Source: Eonycteris spelaea
Taxonomy: Eukaryota > Chordata > Mammalia > Chiroptera > Pteropodidae
DNA length: 64,000 bases
Direction: 5' to 3'
Assembly (NCBI GenBank): GCA_003508835.1
Contig: PUFA01000007.1
Location: 17,817,001-17,881,000, forward strand
Shown here: piece by piece, positions 1 to 11,800 of the stretch
How positions within the stretch are numbered: the stretch's first letter is position 1
Layout: each line of letters begins with the position of its first letter
The notes under the pieces: model-generated
What the model saw: only the letters and a program-made list of their open reading frames with translations
What the model was told of the DNA's origin: nothing
Database searches by the model: none
Translations under genes and position numbers: made by a program

Positions 1-54
1 TGAGGACATCATCCATGGTCCTCGAACCTGGCATTAATGAAGCTTAGTAAGTAT

Positions 55-450
55 TTAGGTTTGGGCTGTGTGACTTTGGATAAATTACTTTCAGTTTCTC
101 AGACTCCCTTACATCTTCTACAAGCTTCCTTTTGCCTTCTGCCCTCCCATGACATGGTCCTTCCACCGAGTTCTTCCAGCCCAGCATCTCTGAATTGAAA
201 GATGCCCTTTCTCTCACATGGTGCCTCTACCCTAATCCTAGTCATTTTGCAACCCAAGGAAGAAAGCTGGCTGAGGGATATGAACTCAAGATGGTTCAAA
301 TTCCTTGCTTGTTACTTACTGAACAGTGGTAAATTTACTTTTGGAGCTTCACCTTCTTTACCTATAAAATGATGGCAGTAGTATCCAGCTCCAAAACTAT
401 TATAGGGATAGTAGGAAATGAAGCAGTAAACACAGAATTTGGCACTATAT
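55..450 (+). mobile_element. MIR SINE, two pieces (about 70-115 and 290-450)
   Basis: The first piece has the MIR core order of ctgtgtgactttgg, then taaattactt, then cagtttctca. The second resumes with cttctttacctataaaatga, then gtagtatcc, then a tail like the MIR 3' part. The 170 bases between are unassigned and may be an insertion into one MIR. Old, diverged, non-coding. Confidence 0.55.
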
Positions 451-834
451 GCTTTCTTATTGTTTTGTCGTCATTGATATTTTATTTTCAGTGCTCCTGG
501 AAATCTATGAAATAAAGAAAAAATGCTTTACCCCAGAATTTTATGGCAGTGTAAAATAAGTACAACAAAAATTAGCTTGTATATATATTTAAGTAAGGCC
601 CTTACTGTGCCCAATACTACTAGATTTCTGATCCTGTCTGTACCTGATCCTGGGTTTTCTTTCTGTTTAGTTTTGTGCCCTCCAAAGCTTGCCCCAGTGA
701 CACTGGCTGTCCTAGTCACCACTAGTCAATCTAGATGCCCATCTGTTTTGCTTAATCAATGGATTTCTACTTAATCTGTGGCTCTTAGACCTGTGTCTAT
801 TCTGATATTTTAACTCACATTTCAGTGTTTGTCT
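451..834. other. No gene or repeat recognised
   Basis: AT-rich, then pyrimidine-rich. Open frames of 83 and 64 codons on opposite strands overlap here, resemble nothing I know and look like chance. Confidence 0.5.
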
Positions 835-1010
835 TTCAGTTGTGTACCTTTATCCTGCACGCCTTTTGCAAGCTCTCTTCCATCCACCCACAGTCCCCCC
901 TGCTTGTACCCTGCATCCGCCATTCTCACTGAATTTCCTTCGACACCCCATTTACCTCATTCTCTCTAGCACCTTCCCACAGACACACACCTTATACATT
1001 TTATATAAAA
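835..1010 (+). mobile_element. L2-like LINE fragment
   Basis: The run accctgcatccgccattctc followed by cactgaatttccttcgacac resembles the L2 segment encoding the C-terminal part of its protein. Short and diverged. Its last 55 bases recur near 1937-2000. Confidence 0.4.
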
Positions 1011-1117
1011 ACAACACTTCTCCAGCGGAGTTTTTGTTCAGTTTTTTGTTTAGTTAATGCTGTTTCTGATGATCCTGTTGCATGCTGACTTTTTTTGAGG
1101 GGGTGGAGGCAAACTTA

Positions 1118-1275
1118 CTCTGTGCTTGACAATATGCTAAATTTATACAAATAAACATATATAATTCTCAAGTATTTTTATTCATTTTATACGTGAGGAA
1201 AAAAAGGGTCTGGATTGTTAAGTAACTTATGAAACTAGTATATTTTAGACCATAGGCATCTGACTTCAATATGTT
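1118..1275 (-). mobile_element. MIR SINE, minus strand
   Basis: The plus strand reads gtgcttgacaatatgctaaa, then attcattttatacgtgagga, then ttaagtaactta. This is the reverse-complement MIR order (size/location phrase, then atgaggaaa, then gttaagtaactt). Confidence 0.6.
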
Positions 1276-1436
1276 AACCAATAATTGTTGATCGAAAATG
1301 AAATGAATGAATAAATGTCAGAGGAGTCATTCATTTAGTCAATAATTTTGAAGGACCCGCTCTGAGCAGATCTCTCTAGGTAGATTCATCAGGAGATGAA
1401 CAGAAACTGTTTATACATGTTATATACACATCATTT

Positions 1437-1525
1437 ACTATTTATAACATACATATATGTGTATATATGCATATACGTGTGTGTGCGTGCATGTGTGCAT
1501 GCGTGTGTGTGCATGTGTGTATATT
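1437..1525. repeat. TA/TG-rich low-complexity tract
   Basis: Imperfect alternating purine-pyrimidine tract (atatatgtgtatatatgcat changing to gtgtgtgcgtgcatgtgtg). It explains the cysteine/valine-rich 64-codon open frame across it. Confidence 0.85.
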
Positions 1526-2289
1526 TGCTATCTGTTGCAGGACAAAATTCTCTAAATCCAAAGTGTCAGAGAGGGGAGCCTAAATATTAAACCACTTACA
1601 GGGTGTCTCTCAACAGTGTTATGAAAACAGCATGGCCTCATATCATTCTTTTAAACATGGACAAATACAAGGGGGAGAAGAATTCAGTGGCTTTATTTAA
1701 CAACTCAGAACCCAGTGACATCATCTTTGGAAAGTGCTGGAGCATAGGAGAGCCACTGATTATTCAATGTTCCTTTAATCATTACATGTGGAGTGTTGGA
1801 AAGTCAAGTTGTTTGCTGCTGCTACATCGATATGGACGATGTATTATTTTAAATGCAAAAATTAAACAAAGCAAACAGAAGATTTGATTTCTACTCTATG
1901 GATGATGTCATAATTGCATGAGAGAAGGTAATGAGATTTCCCCCATTCTCCCTAGCACTTTCCCACAGACACAAATACATTTACATACTTTATATAATCC
2001 TAAGAGAAACCCAATATACCCCCCGGTGTTCTGCATAAAGGCGTTGGGTAGGTAGCAGTAAGAGACCTGCTTTTTGCCCCTCTGTCATTTTGCAACCCTC
2101 GCGTACTCTGACTAGGTTTGGCTAAAAGACTTGCTTTGATCACTCGTATGAGGCAGATGTGATAGCCTGTCATTTCCAAGCCTCAGCTTCAAGTGTTTCT
2201 CCGGCTCTCTGTGCCATGAGAACACATGCAGGTGAAACTGCAACTGGATGTATCATCACTGTACGTGATCTGCTGCTACCCACCAACAA
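1526..2289. other. No gene or repeat recognised
   Basis: Contains a 94-codon open frame (1603-1887) with no domain or family resemblance that I can see. The stretch 1937-2000 is a diverged second copy of 951-1010. Confidence 0.5.
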
Positions 2290-2485
2290 CAGCAAATTCC
2301 AATATAGCATCTCTATAAGGCGGGTTTGCTTCACACGTATCAACTCATTTACTTTTCACAGTTCTGTGGAGGAGGGTTATTATCATCATCATTATACAGT
2401 TGAGAAACTGAGGCACAAAGAGATTGCATTGTGTTGGGAATTGCAATTTGCAAGCAGGTTCCAGAGGCTATGTGTACTACATTGC
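2290..2485 (-). mobile_element. MIR SINE, minus strand
   Basis: The plus strand reads atcaactcatttacttttca, then attatcatcatcattataca, then gttgagaaactgaggcacaa, ending ccagaggctatgtgtactac. All landmarks are in MIR reverse-complement order. The 113-codon open frame over it is an accident of the repeat. Confidence 0.85.
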
Positions 2486-4054
2486 CTCTCAACACTGTAA
2501 GTTTCCTGAAAACACAGAGAGTGCCCTAATGCTTTAATATTTGCTGATCTAAATGAAAGGTCATATGGCACACACAATTTGAGGTGTCTCAATCTGGGAT
2601 AATCTTGATTTTCGAAGGGATACTAACACTCTGGGGACTGTAAATCTCTCCATGAACTTGGGTAATAGTGAAAACAATCACTATGCATTCACTCATAAAG
2701 AAGACCACAGCCATCCAGACAATTATACGTATCTTGGCTCAGATCACATTTCTTCATGGGCCTTTCATCACGACATCCCATATGCATCAGTTTAATGAAA
2801 GTGATGCCATTCCCTCTCACATGGCTTTTCCACGGTTCTGCAGCTCAAGCAGATTGAGGAAATGTGTTTTCTTTGATCCCAGGAGGTGAATTGACTTATC
2901 AATAAGTATGCCTGCTACTTTCCTGATTTCTCTTTGGCTATTAAAGGAATTATGTCTGAATTGATTTTCCATCTTAGTCATTTCACAGAATAGTGGCGGG
3001 GTCCTTGAGTATTAACAAACAATAATTCTAAAGAAAATAAGATCCTGGTTTGAGCGTTTTCAGTGATTTGACAGGTCAACAAGGCATGCGTATTGTGTAC
3101 ATCAGCCATAGGATGTTGATGATGATGCTGGTTATCAAAAGTGGTACACAGCGAAAACAAAGTGGAGCAAATCTTTAGAATGTAGAGAAAGGCACTAACA
3201 GAATCAGTGATGCTAAATACAATTTTACAGAATTCAATTGGTAGGGAGTTCAATATTCAATGAAATGTAATTTTCTGTGGGGTGGCAGGGAATTGCTCTA
3301 GTGTTTTTTTTCTCCAATTATTGAATTAAAGGGCATGATGAAATCAAGAGTAGAAAAGATGGGCTTTAGAAGGATGGACTGGATAACCATGAGGGAAATC
3401 AGCTCTGAGAAGGATGCATCCAAGATCACCTAGTATTGGATTACAAAATTTTGATCCGCAAGTCTGGGCTGGCACACATCACTAGTGTCAGGTATCTACT
3501 ATGGAATTTGTGCTTTCCCAGTATATCTATAGACTAGAATGTCCAATAAAGATCCCTCTGCATTCTTTTTCTGTCAAGTGATTTCTACATAGTGTGGAAG
3601 TCATTTTTCCAAGGGGACACAGAATCTATTGTATTTGGAATTTTAACTGTTCTTCCCTTTGTCAATTAGTTAACTTCCAATTAGAAAAGAATTCTGTCCT
3701 TATGCTGTCAGTCCAGACAGTGTCCTATCACTGCTCTATAACTCCATTTGGAGAACTCATAGGCCCCTTTCAACTCACTGAATTCCAAACAGAACTCAAT
3801 TATTGATCTCAACAAAAATATGAAAAATAATACTTATTATTTCAGTAAATGCTATCTCTGATTACTGCTCAAGTGGGAAACCAGAGTGAATGAAGAGGGA
3901 TGTTGGAAGGACTGTGGAAATGCATAAGAAGAAATCTTATGAAAAGCGTACAGGAGAAAAGTGTTGATATAAAAGACAAATACTGAAATCTGACCTAAAA
4001 TATGAAAATGGGCACCTAATTCCTTCCTATATTAACTACATTTCTAATTCTTTA
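2486..4054. other. No gene or repeat recognised
   Basis: AT-rich, no codon structure. A 91-codon minus-strand open frame (2978-3253) has no recognisable product. Confidence 0.5.
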
Positions 4055-4365
4055 ATATGGTATTCCTTCTTTCTGAAATAATCTGCACCCTCTCCACTCA
4101 CCCTTAACCCTTGAATTAACTAATTGCCATCCTTTGTTCACAGTTTACTTAATTCAGAGAAGCTTTTTCTAACCATCATACTAGATTTGTTTTCTTTGCT
4201 ATATTCTCTGAGAATTTAGTATCTTCCCTAATAATTATACTTCTTTATCAGCTATTCCTAAAATACTGTAAATCCTTTGAGGGTAGGTCACATCTGCCCC
4301 ATTCACTTGAACTCCAAGTGATAATAAGCTAATACATTGTAATATTCTGCCCTAAATAGTGTCTC
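4055..4365 (+). mobile_element. L2 LINE 3' fragment
   Basis: The landmarks tccttctttctgaaataatc, cagagaagctttttctaacc and gtaaatcctttgagggtagg follow the order of the L2 3' end (protein C-terminus, 'aagccttccctgac', then 'gtaagctccatgagggcagg'). Strongly diverged. Confidence 0.5.
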
Positions 4366-4397
4366 AGTCACCTTCACTCTCTCTCAATCTCTCTCAA

Positions 4398-4486
4398 TAG
4401 ATAATAGGTAGGTAGGATAGATGATAGATAGATAGATGATAGATAGATAGATAGATAGATAGTTAGATAGATAGATAGATAGATAA
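4398..4486. repeat. (GATA)n microsatellite
   Basis: Tandem gata/gatg units with a few interruptions (aggtaggtagg at the left, one agtt in the middle). Likely length-polymorphic. Confidence 0.95.
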
Positions 4487-5473
4487 AATGAATGATTAAG
4501 TGCATATATGAGTAAATGGATTAAAGTTCCTTTTATTAAGACTACAAAATTTTGGCAAACCAGATCTCAGTTCAGATTACAATTGGCCTATATTGGAGGC
4601 AGCTGGCCTGCATCTCTCAATGCCTTTGGTCCTTCTTCCAGTGTACAGCACAGGTTAACTAATGACATCCACGAACATTCTGTGGCCTTCTATATTTTTG
4701 AAGTATGATTTCAAGTTTCCTCACTGTGCATGAAAGTTTAGAAAGACTAAATCCATTCTTATCATCTTTTAATCACAGTAAATGTCTCTGACAAACCATA
4801 ACCAAGAACGATGTGAAATCAAAGACAGATGACAAGTTTCTCTCTTGAAATCACAATGTGTTTGCTGCTTTATGTGTTTCACCTAGAAAAGCATGTGTCT
4901 TGCCTAGAACCACACGTATTTGGATTCTAACATATCCACTCCTACCATCACCTCTCTAAAACAGCAGAGTTGCATTTGCTTTGCTTTCCTTGATGTGAAT
5001 ATTCTAGTCACATTTTATATTCACCTACTTCCTCTCTTTGGAGAAATTTGACATCTTCCTATTGCAAGGAAGTCAATGAAGACTTTTATATGATTCCCTA
5101 GCAACAGAAAGATTTTGCTATTCCCACTAGTTTCCTCAAAATTCGAAATCTGGGGTAGATGGCATTTGAATATCTTGATCACAAAGGAATGTTCCATCTG
5201 GTTAAAATGAAAGGAACGTGGTTGTCCCATAGCTTTCACAGACATGAATTCAGCTTACAAAGCATTTATTCAAGCTGCAGAAAATACATTAATGTATTTT
5301 GGAATGTATTGCATTGTGATTAGAACAATCTGCAACCCTCCTAATATTGAACTGGGAATAACATCAATTTCTTAGGACAAGGGGACATTTAATGGAACCA
5401 CACAAGAAATGTCATGACTTGGTCAAATGTGAAGGAGAAATGTTTTCTTTGGGCATGAAGAGTAGGTTCCTTC

Positions 5474-5477
<4 letters not shown>
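4487..5477. other. No gene or repeat recognised
   Basis: Unique-looking AT-rich DNA. Open frames at 4508-4708 (+) and 5021-5245 (-) have no recognisable product. Confidence 0.5.

Positions 5478-5478
<1 letters not shown>

Positions 5479-5531
<53 letters not shown>
5479..5531. repeat. (TG)n microsatellite
   Basis: About 26 uninterrupted TG units. A perfect tract this long is usually polymorphic. Confidence 0.97.
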
Positions 5532-5536
<5 letters not shown>

Positions 5537-6109
5537 CTTCCTTTGTAGTAGAGAGAAAGAACTTAGAGGAAGAGTAGATTTTTTAAAAATGTCTATAATG
5601 AATTTGGGTTAGAGAAGTTTCAGCATTGGTGATATTAATATGGCATTCTAGAACAGAAAAGAAGTCCCTAGATTAGACTACAGTTATTTCTGGGGTGTAG
5701 AAACAAGAACTCAGAATTTAGGGAAGAACTTAAGTAAGCATCATACAAAAAAAAAAAAAACTAAGCAAAAAAAATGGATCAAGGTAAAGAATAGAGATTT
5801 CTTTTCATCAGAGAAGTTATGAGTTATGGTCAGTTCCTTAAGAGAGGAGGACACAGATTGAAGGCCTGCTCATTCCTCTACTGTGACAGTTTATGACAGG
5901 TCACTAACTATGTAACTATAGTAAGCAGTTTGGAATCCTCTTTAGAGAACAAGGGGTATTCATACATCGTAGCTTCTTTTGATATATTTAAAAGGTGCTG
6001 AGTTAAAGAATCTCTTCAAGTTTATGTAAAAGTATAGACCAGACAAACCTTATTAGTGTGTGAGCTTTGTGCTCAGAGTGAACACAGCCCAAATTAAAAA
6101 ATAACAACA
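5532..6109. other. No gene or repeat recognised
   Basis: AT-rich. A-runs occur at about 5747-5760 and 5767-5774, with no retrocopy body that I could identify before them. Confidence 0.5.
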
Positions 6110-6300
6110 CTGATATCGGTCAGACATTAAGCATCTAATTTATACTAAATTATTTAATTCTTATCACAATCTCATAAGAATCCCATGAGAAGGTCCTATT
6201 ATTATGTTCCATTTCAGGAAATGGAGGTAAAAAGAGGTTAAATAACATGCCTGAGATCATGACATGGCTAGTGAATAGAAGAGGTAATACTCAAACCATC
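6110..6300 (-). mobile_element. MIR SINE, minus strand
   Basis: The plus strand reads ttatttaattcttatcacaa, then ctattattatgttccatttc, then aggaaatggaggtaaaaaga, then ggttaaataacatgcctgag: reverse-complement MIR order through most of its length. Confidence 0.85.
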
Positions 6301-7331
6301 TGTAATATCTGTGGTTTAATAAAGCTCATATGTGACCAGCATCTATATTCATTCCTGCTTTCTGAAGAAGAGTTTCATTATTTGTGCCTCCCTACTCTAT
6401 AGCATCAACTCTCTGGCTCAGGCTGGGATAAGGATAATGTCCAGACACAAATTTCCTCTAAGGCAGGGCAGAAATTACACACACACACTCACATTCAAAT
6501 ACACGCGCATTCAAAATATCATTTGGAAAGCTTCCCATGGAATACAGAAAATAGATTGTCCACTTTAAACTCCAATAACTACACAGATAAACCCAATATT
6601 CCCATGCAAGAAAAGTGGATGGATCAAGCAGTATGAAAACAATATTTAATTAAAAAAAAATCTATAAACTACAATATCCCATTAGCCAAGGTGTTAATAT
6701 CAATACAGATAAGTATTGAGGATTTTTCCCCAACAATCTTTGTCTCAGGAAAGGTCCTATAGCTTAGCAACACAGTTATACATTAAAGATTAGTGTCTAC
6801 GATATTTTCAAAGAAAAAGAAAATTTCCCTGACATGTCCTTTTTTCACTCAAGGTCCCAGAAGAGGGAGAAAATGATATACCCTGCAGTTCTCTATTCAA
6901 TCAAACTTAAATTCCCCATGACTAACTTCCCATAAATATTTCTGGATAAATCATTCAGTGTTTCTCTTGGGGCACCTAGAAACATCACCGTGACTGTCAC
7001 CCTTAGAACCAATAGCTCAGAAACAGCAGATAGAGATTATGGAGACATCCTAATATATTTTGATGAATAAGGTACCCTGAGACAGTGGCTGAAAAATGTA
7101 ACATACTTTATTTGGTCATATATCAACTACATATTTTACATAGCTTAATCTTTTATTTATTCTCCCTAAAAAAAAATACAGTGATGTTGAAATAAGGATG
7201 CTAAATAGAAATTGATGATTTTAATCTAAAACTAAGTCATTATAGTCTGGGGGCTTCTTTTTCCCCCTTGTATGTAAAAAAAGAGGGTATTTTCATTCAA
7301 AAAAGCACTTACTGCAAACTGTGATTGTAAA
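6301..7331. other. No gene or repeat recognised
   Basis: AT-rich with a short CA-rich stretch near 6478-6510. The 78-codon open frame at 6332-6568 has no recognisable product. Confidence 0.5.
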
Positions 7332-7478
7332 TAGACTAGTGTTTTGCACACTTTGATGTGCATAAACATGTCCCTGTCATATTGCAAAGTGCAGATTGGG
7401 TTTGGGATGGGGTTCCAAATTCTGCATTTCTAGGAGGAGCTGATACTGTGATTCCACCCTTTGAGTAGGAAGAATCTA
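7332..7478 (+). mobile_element. MER5A-type hAT element
   Basis: It begins with cacactttgatgtgcataaa and runs through gggatggggttccaaattct and gcatttctaggaggagctga to ccctttgagtagga. These match the MER5A left end, centre and right end in order. Internally shortened, non-autonomous, no coding capacity. Confidence 0.8.
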
Positions 7479-7481
7479 GAT

Positions 7482-7686
7482 CAGAATTATCCAAGTGAAA
7501 TTTCTGTAATGATGGAAATGCTGCGCATCAATTCTGGCCCATATGGTACCCACTAGCTGCATGTAACTATTGAGCATGTGGAATGTGATCAGAATGACTG
7601 AGGAAATTTCAATTTTATTTAATTTTCTAATATAAATTCTAACTTAAATAGCCACATGTGATTAGTGACTATTATTAGAGAGTACA
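7482..7686 (+). mobile_element. MER3-type hAT element
   Basis: The order is cagaattatccaagtgaaat, then gatggaaatgctgcgcatca, then actgaggaaatttcaatttt, then atagccacatgtgattagtg. This matches MER3 as I recall it, nearly end to end at about 205 bp. It starts three bases after the MER5A end. No clear 8-bp target duplication was found. Confidence 0.7.
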
Positions 7687-9600
7687 TTCTCATAAAGAAC
7701 AAGCTCACCATCTAATGGACAAGAAGATATTTATTCAGATTATTCAGATGTGATGGTATGTTCAGTCCTAACAAAATGACATGGAAGCATAAGAGAAGAA
7801 GAGATGAAGGGACATGACATATGAGCCAGTTCCCGTTGAATAAGCTGGTATTCAACTCTCCTATGAGTGCAGTCGCAATGGTCCTACAGCCCTGTATAAT
7901 GGTCAAAGCAATAAAAGCAAGGTGAATGGGAGAAGAGGATGGCATGTTAAATTCTACCTTCCAAATGTCTGCATTAGCTGTGGAACCCCCTCTAAACAGA
8001 AAAGACTTTTGTCTGAGTTTCTGTATTTTGCAATTTTATAACTTTAAGTTAGAAGAACTAGATGAAGAGATCATCTCTATATCAATTGGATTATAATAAA
8101 ATTCCATGGGAGAATAGACAGAATCGTTAACTCTCATAGAGAAAGATGACTGAGACCTACTACTTCCCCACTCCAGGGAAGAAACAAGTCAGTGTGAGAG
8201 TTAGGCAATGGCTGACCTAAAAAACCACATCAAATTGTCATGACAACTGGTGGTCTTGAGTCTGGAAATACCCCTCTGATCTCACTGACACTCATTAATG
8301 GAACTCCAGCTGTTGTCTGCTGGAGTTCTCCTCTCCTGAAGGAGAGGGGAGCAAGACAAGGAGAGAAAATGCAAGGAGTCTATGTGGCTTGTTAATAGTT
8401 CTCAGGATTCTTTCCTAAAGGGTTTATTTGATATGAAAACAATAATATTCAGTATCATCACCGTTGTCTCTTGAAATACGTACCTTTTTGGCTCTCATGT
8501 ACACATTTCAGAAAGAATGAGCCAGTCATTAAAATTTGCAGAGTTCTGAATCTATTGCTTTTTCTTCCCTTAAGTTATTGCTGACTGGAGGAAGATAAAT
8601 TTATCTTCATTTTGTTTTTGTTGTTTTGTTTTTCAGTTTATAATGGTGGTGGTAGGGGTATTTCATTGTAACTATGGAAACAAAGATGCATTTTTTTTTC
8701 TTTTTCTGTAGTTTGGCAGATATTCAGCTTTGGGATATGGAAAATCTCAAAGGTCTTAACCAATTTATCATGAAAAAATAAAACCTCATTTTTAAACGTT
8801 TGAATAGCTATGAAATATCCATTTGAAGAATATTATCATACCATGTAGGTGACTGTTTTATTGTGTCCTATCTTTTATGAAATCGAATGGGTTACATTAC
8901 AAAAATAGATCCATATCCTTTACTTAAAGCACCATTCTTACAAAATAGACACTTATTTAACCAATTTCAAAAAATTAGTATTGCTCATTAATTAATTCTA
9001 GACAGTTTAGCCTTCTATTCCGACACCAGATTTTAGAACTCTCCAATAAAACCCAAAAGGACTCTTAACTATATTCAACACATGGACCACCTTGGTTATC
9101 TTCCTGTTTATTATTGATTGCAGCTTGTGCTGTTATCCTCATCTCCATTCTTTCCCCTCTATGTTTCCTTTTTCTCCCTCTCTCATTCCTTAATTCTAGC
9201 TCAAAGACTAATGCATACACTCTTCTTGGGTCTCACAGCTATTCTTCCTGCAAATTCCAAAACACACTTAGAGACATTCTCATACATTTTGCCCAATCTA
9301 CTTTAATTAACATTTATAAAACAGGTTTATAACATCCACGATTTGAATATTTACAGTTGTAATTTTCACGCACTGCTCCAAAGGCCCTGAAAAATAAATA
9401 TGCCTTATGTTTGGGGCGTGCATGGGTTATCCACTTGGTGCACGAATCTAACCTCTTTGATTTAGCCTGTCTATATGTTGTTCTCCACTCACCATCCTAT
9501 CCTCTGATATACATCCAATGAGAGAAATATAAGTGAAAAAAGCTGTGATTATTCACAAATATCCCATCATGATTCCCCATGAAATCTTCTGTAGCATTAT
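7687..9600. other. No gene or repeat recognised; holds two adjacent hairpins
   Basis: Unique-looking DNA. The notable structure is the inverted-repeat pair at 8301-8347. Open frames at 7712-7945 (-), 9114-9332 (+) and 9118-9306 (+) show no family signature. Confidence 0.5.
8301..8347. repeat. Two consecutive hairpin-forming inverted repeats
   Basis: GAACTCCAGC at 8301-8310 is the exact reverse complement of GCTGGAGTTC at 8319-8328, with an 8-base loop. Immediately after, CTCTCCT at 8331-8337 pairs with AGGAGAG at 8340-8346. No known RNA family is recognised. Confidence 0.8.
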
Positions 9601-9603
9601 TTT

Positions 9604-9624
9604 ATTTGTTTGTTTGTTTGTTTC
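9604..9624. repeat. (TTTG)n short tandem repeat
   Basis: About five tttg units. Confidence 0.9.
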
Positions 9625-9711
9625 TGTGGTTCTGATGTGGTTGCTACTGCTGTTGTTTTGGTGAACATCTGTCAGATCTGTTCAAATAGAGTTTTATTGT
9701 AATCTCCCTGG

Positions 9712-9955
9712 TTTATTTATTTATTCCTTCATAATAAACATACAGTAAGTATAGTTTATGTATCATTTATCATGCTAGATGATGAAAGAATTACAATATT
9801 TTTTTTTACCTTGAAAAGCTTAAGCCTAATAGAGAGGACCAAAAAGTAAATAATTATAAATTAATATGAGAAACCAAAGAGACGTGATGACTAAATGCAA
9901 TGATCTTGGAATGTGTAAAATAGTAGAGTTCTAAAAAGTACATGAATGACATTTT
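9712..9955 (-). mobile_element. L2 LINE 3' fragment, minus strand (left part)
   Basis: The plus strand shows tttatttatttattccttca, then atcatgctagatgatgaaag, then aaaagtaaataattataaat, like the reversed L2 3' end (attcaacaaatatttattga ... agacaagtaaacagataatt). It seems to continue after the L1 piece that follows. Confidence 0.45.
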
Positions 9956-9974
9956 TGGAACAATTAGATAAGAA

Positions 9975-10275
9975 TTTTGTTGTAGATTAAATAATATTTT
10001 TTGTCAATTTTAAGTATCCTGAACTTGATACCATTGCAGTTATAAATCAAGGGGCAAAAAAGCATGAATAATGTAACATTCTCTCAAATAATTAAAATAT
10101 ATATTCCTTTTTGTTATTATTAATATACGATGTATATGTTTATATATACACACACATAAATATGGTAACATGAATAAATTGGTGAATATGGTTAAAGGGT
10201 ACATGAAAGTTCTCAAATTATACGTGCAACTTTTCTGTAAATTTTGAATGATTTTAAAATAAGAAAAAAAACAAT
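9975..10275 (+). mobile_element. L1M 3' UTR fragment
   Basis: The end reads aattggtgaatatggttaaa, then gggtacatgaaagttctcaa, then cgtgcaacttttctgtaaat, then ttttaaaataagaaaaaaaa. This is the 3' terminus of old L1MC/L1MD-like elements as I remember them, ending in an A-rich tail. Confidence 0.55.
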
Positions 10276-10405
10276 GTGGCACAGCACAAGACAGGTTGGT
10301 TCATGGTGTTCTGGACATGGTGAGAAGAGAGAGTCTAGTTGTGCTTGGTAAGGCAGAGGAAAAAATTGGTAAAGAAATGCCTGACCCACGATTTTAAAAG
10401 ATGAC
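10276..10405 (-). mobile_element. L2 LINE 3' fragment, minus strand (right part, tentative)
   Basis: The stretch gtaaagaaatgcctgaccca, then tttaaaagatgacaagttca, weakly resembles the reversed L2 segment (aggcttcctggaggaggtga ...). It may be the continuation of the copy broken at 9955. Confidence 0.3.
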
Positions 10406-10834
10406 AAGTTCAGATTAAATAGAAGCAGAACTGGGACTGTGGGCAGGGTTGAGAAACTACAGGGATGCTATTGTATAACTTATGAATATAAAAAACTAGT
10501 TCTCCATTTGCAGTGCACCCCACGACAAGAACAATGATTAAAGTTTCATTATTATCATTATCATTAGCCTTGAGAGCAAGGGTACTTGGCAGTTAAATAT
10601 ATATGTATATATCTGTGTATATGTTTTTATACAATTTATAGAGCAATATTTAGTATTTTCTTTGTCCAGTCTTAATCATAGAATAGGAAAGTGATCAAAA
10701 TACAAGAATACAAAATATGATATTTAAAAATACAAGAATGAGAAAGTTACCAATTTATTAAAAAGACTCATGATGAAAAGGTGAGACCAATGGTTGGTTG
10801 CCTTCGGCTTCTTAGATAATAACATAAGCTATAT
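10406..10834. other. No gene or repeat recognised
   Basis: AT-rich, with a tatatgtatatatctgtgta stretch near 10598-10622. Confidence 0.5.
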
Positions 10835-11060
10835 TGGTGGAGTGCTAGTTATTTCTTCAAACTCTGCAAGCACTTTTTGTACAATACTATACTTAGTCCT
10901 CACAAAAATGCCCTTACATAGAATATATTAAGCTATATTTGAGCAAACAGAGATTTGAAGAAATGCAATACTCTCTCCCAGGTCAAGCTTCTAAGATGTA
11001 GCAGAGGTAGAATTCCAACCCCTAGCAGTCTGGCAACAAAAGCCTTTGAACTTGACCATG
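10835..11060 (-). mobile_element. MIR SINE, minus strand
   Basis: The plus strand reads actctgcaagcactttttgt, cttagtcctcacaaaaatgc, then aggtcaagcttctaagatgt, agcagaggtagaattccaac and ccctagcagtctggcaacaa. It covers almost the whole MIR in reverse. Confidence 0.85.
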
Positions 11061-11139
11061 CCCATGTGAAGAGAGAGGAGCCAAGTCTCTCTAAGTTTCC
11101 AGACTCTTGACTTAAATTGAATATTTAATTATAAAACAT

Positions 11140-11285
11140 CTGTGAAGCACCTGTGGAGGTAGGAGATTATTCTGATTTTATACATAAGAGAACAGAAACT
11201 CAGAGAGTTCAAAAAAAAACTTACCTAGAATAACAAAAGTCTGAATTTTGATTTACTTTCAGCCATCTGACTTCAAAGTGTGTTG
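11140..11285 (-). mobile_element. MIR SINE, minus strand
   Basis: Shows gtggaggtaggagattattc, then tttatacataagagaacaga, then aactcagagagttcaaaaaa, then ctttcagccatctgacttca. Diverged, with an A-run expansion inside. Confidence 0.6.
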
Positions 11286-11763
11286 TCATTTTTATTCTGT
11301 CTGTTTCCCAATCACTTTTGAGAAATCCTTACTTTTCAATTGGCATCCTTCATTCATGATTGTAATTTTTCCCAGGGGGTTTCAAACTGAATACACTATC
11401 TGAGCATAGAACTATGGTGTTGCTCAATTGGCCATCTACTGCTGAGAGAAGAGTTCAGAAAGTACAGGTGGGTAGTACGTTTTACATATATATAATATGC
11501 AATATATAATATATTTTTTCTTGATTTCTGGCTTAAAAAGAAGAATTATGGGTGTTTTTACACATGCTTACTCAGAAGAAAAAAAATAGAATTCTGCCCA
11601 TCACTTACCACCACTTGAAACGCAGTGATAGCTCTGACAGACTAGACAAATGGTGCCATGCTGGCCTCTTTTCTTTTAAAGATGTCTCAGTTCAATTTTC
11701 TCAGTGAGCAAATTAAAAGAGGATTTGCTAAGTGCCAATGCCTCTGACTTCTTGTGGGATTTA

Positions 11764-11800
11764 AAAACAAATAAACAAAACAAAACAAAACAAAACAAAC
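11764..11800. repeat. (CAAAA)n microsatellite
   Basis: Four to five caaaa units flanked by related caaa/taaa units. Confidence 0.9.

Noticed and set aside
2159..2500. 113-codon plus-strand open frame
   Set aside because: Its second half is the reverse of a MIR. The rest is not recognisable.
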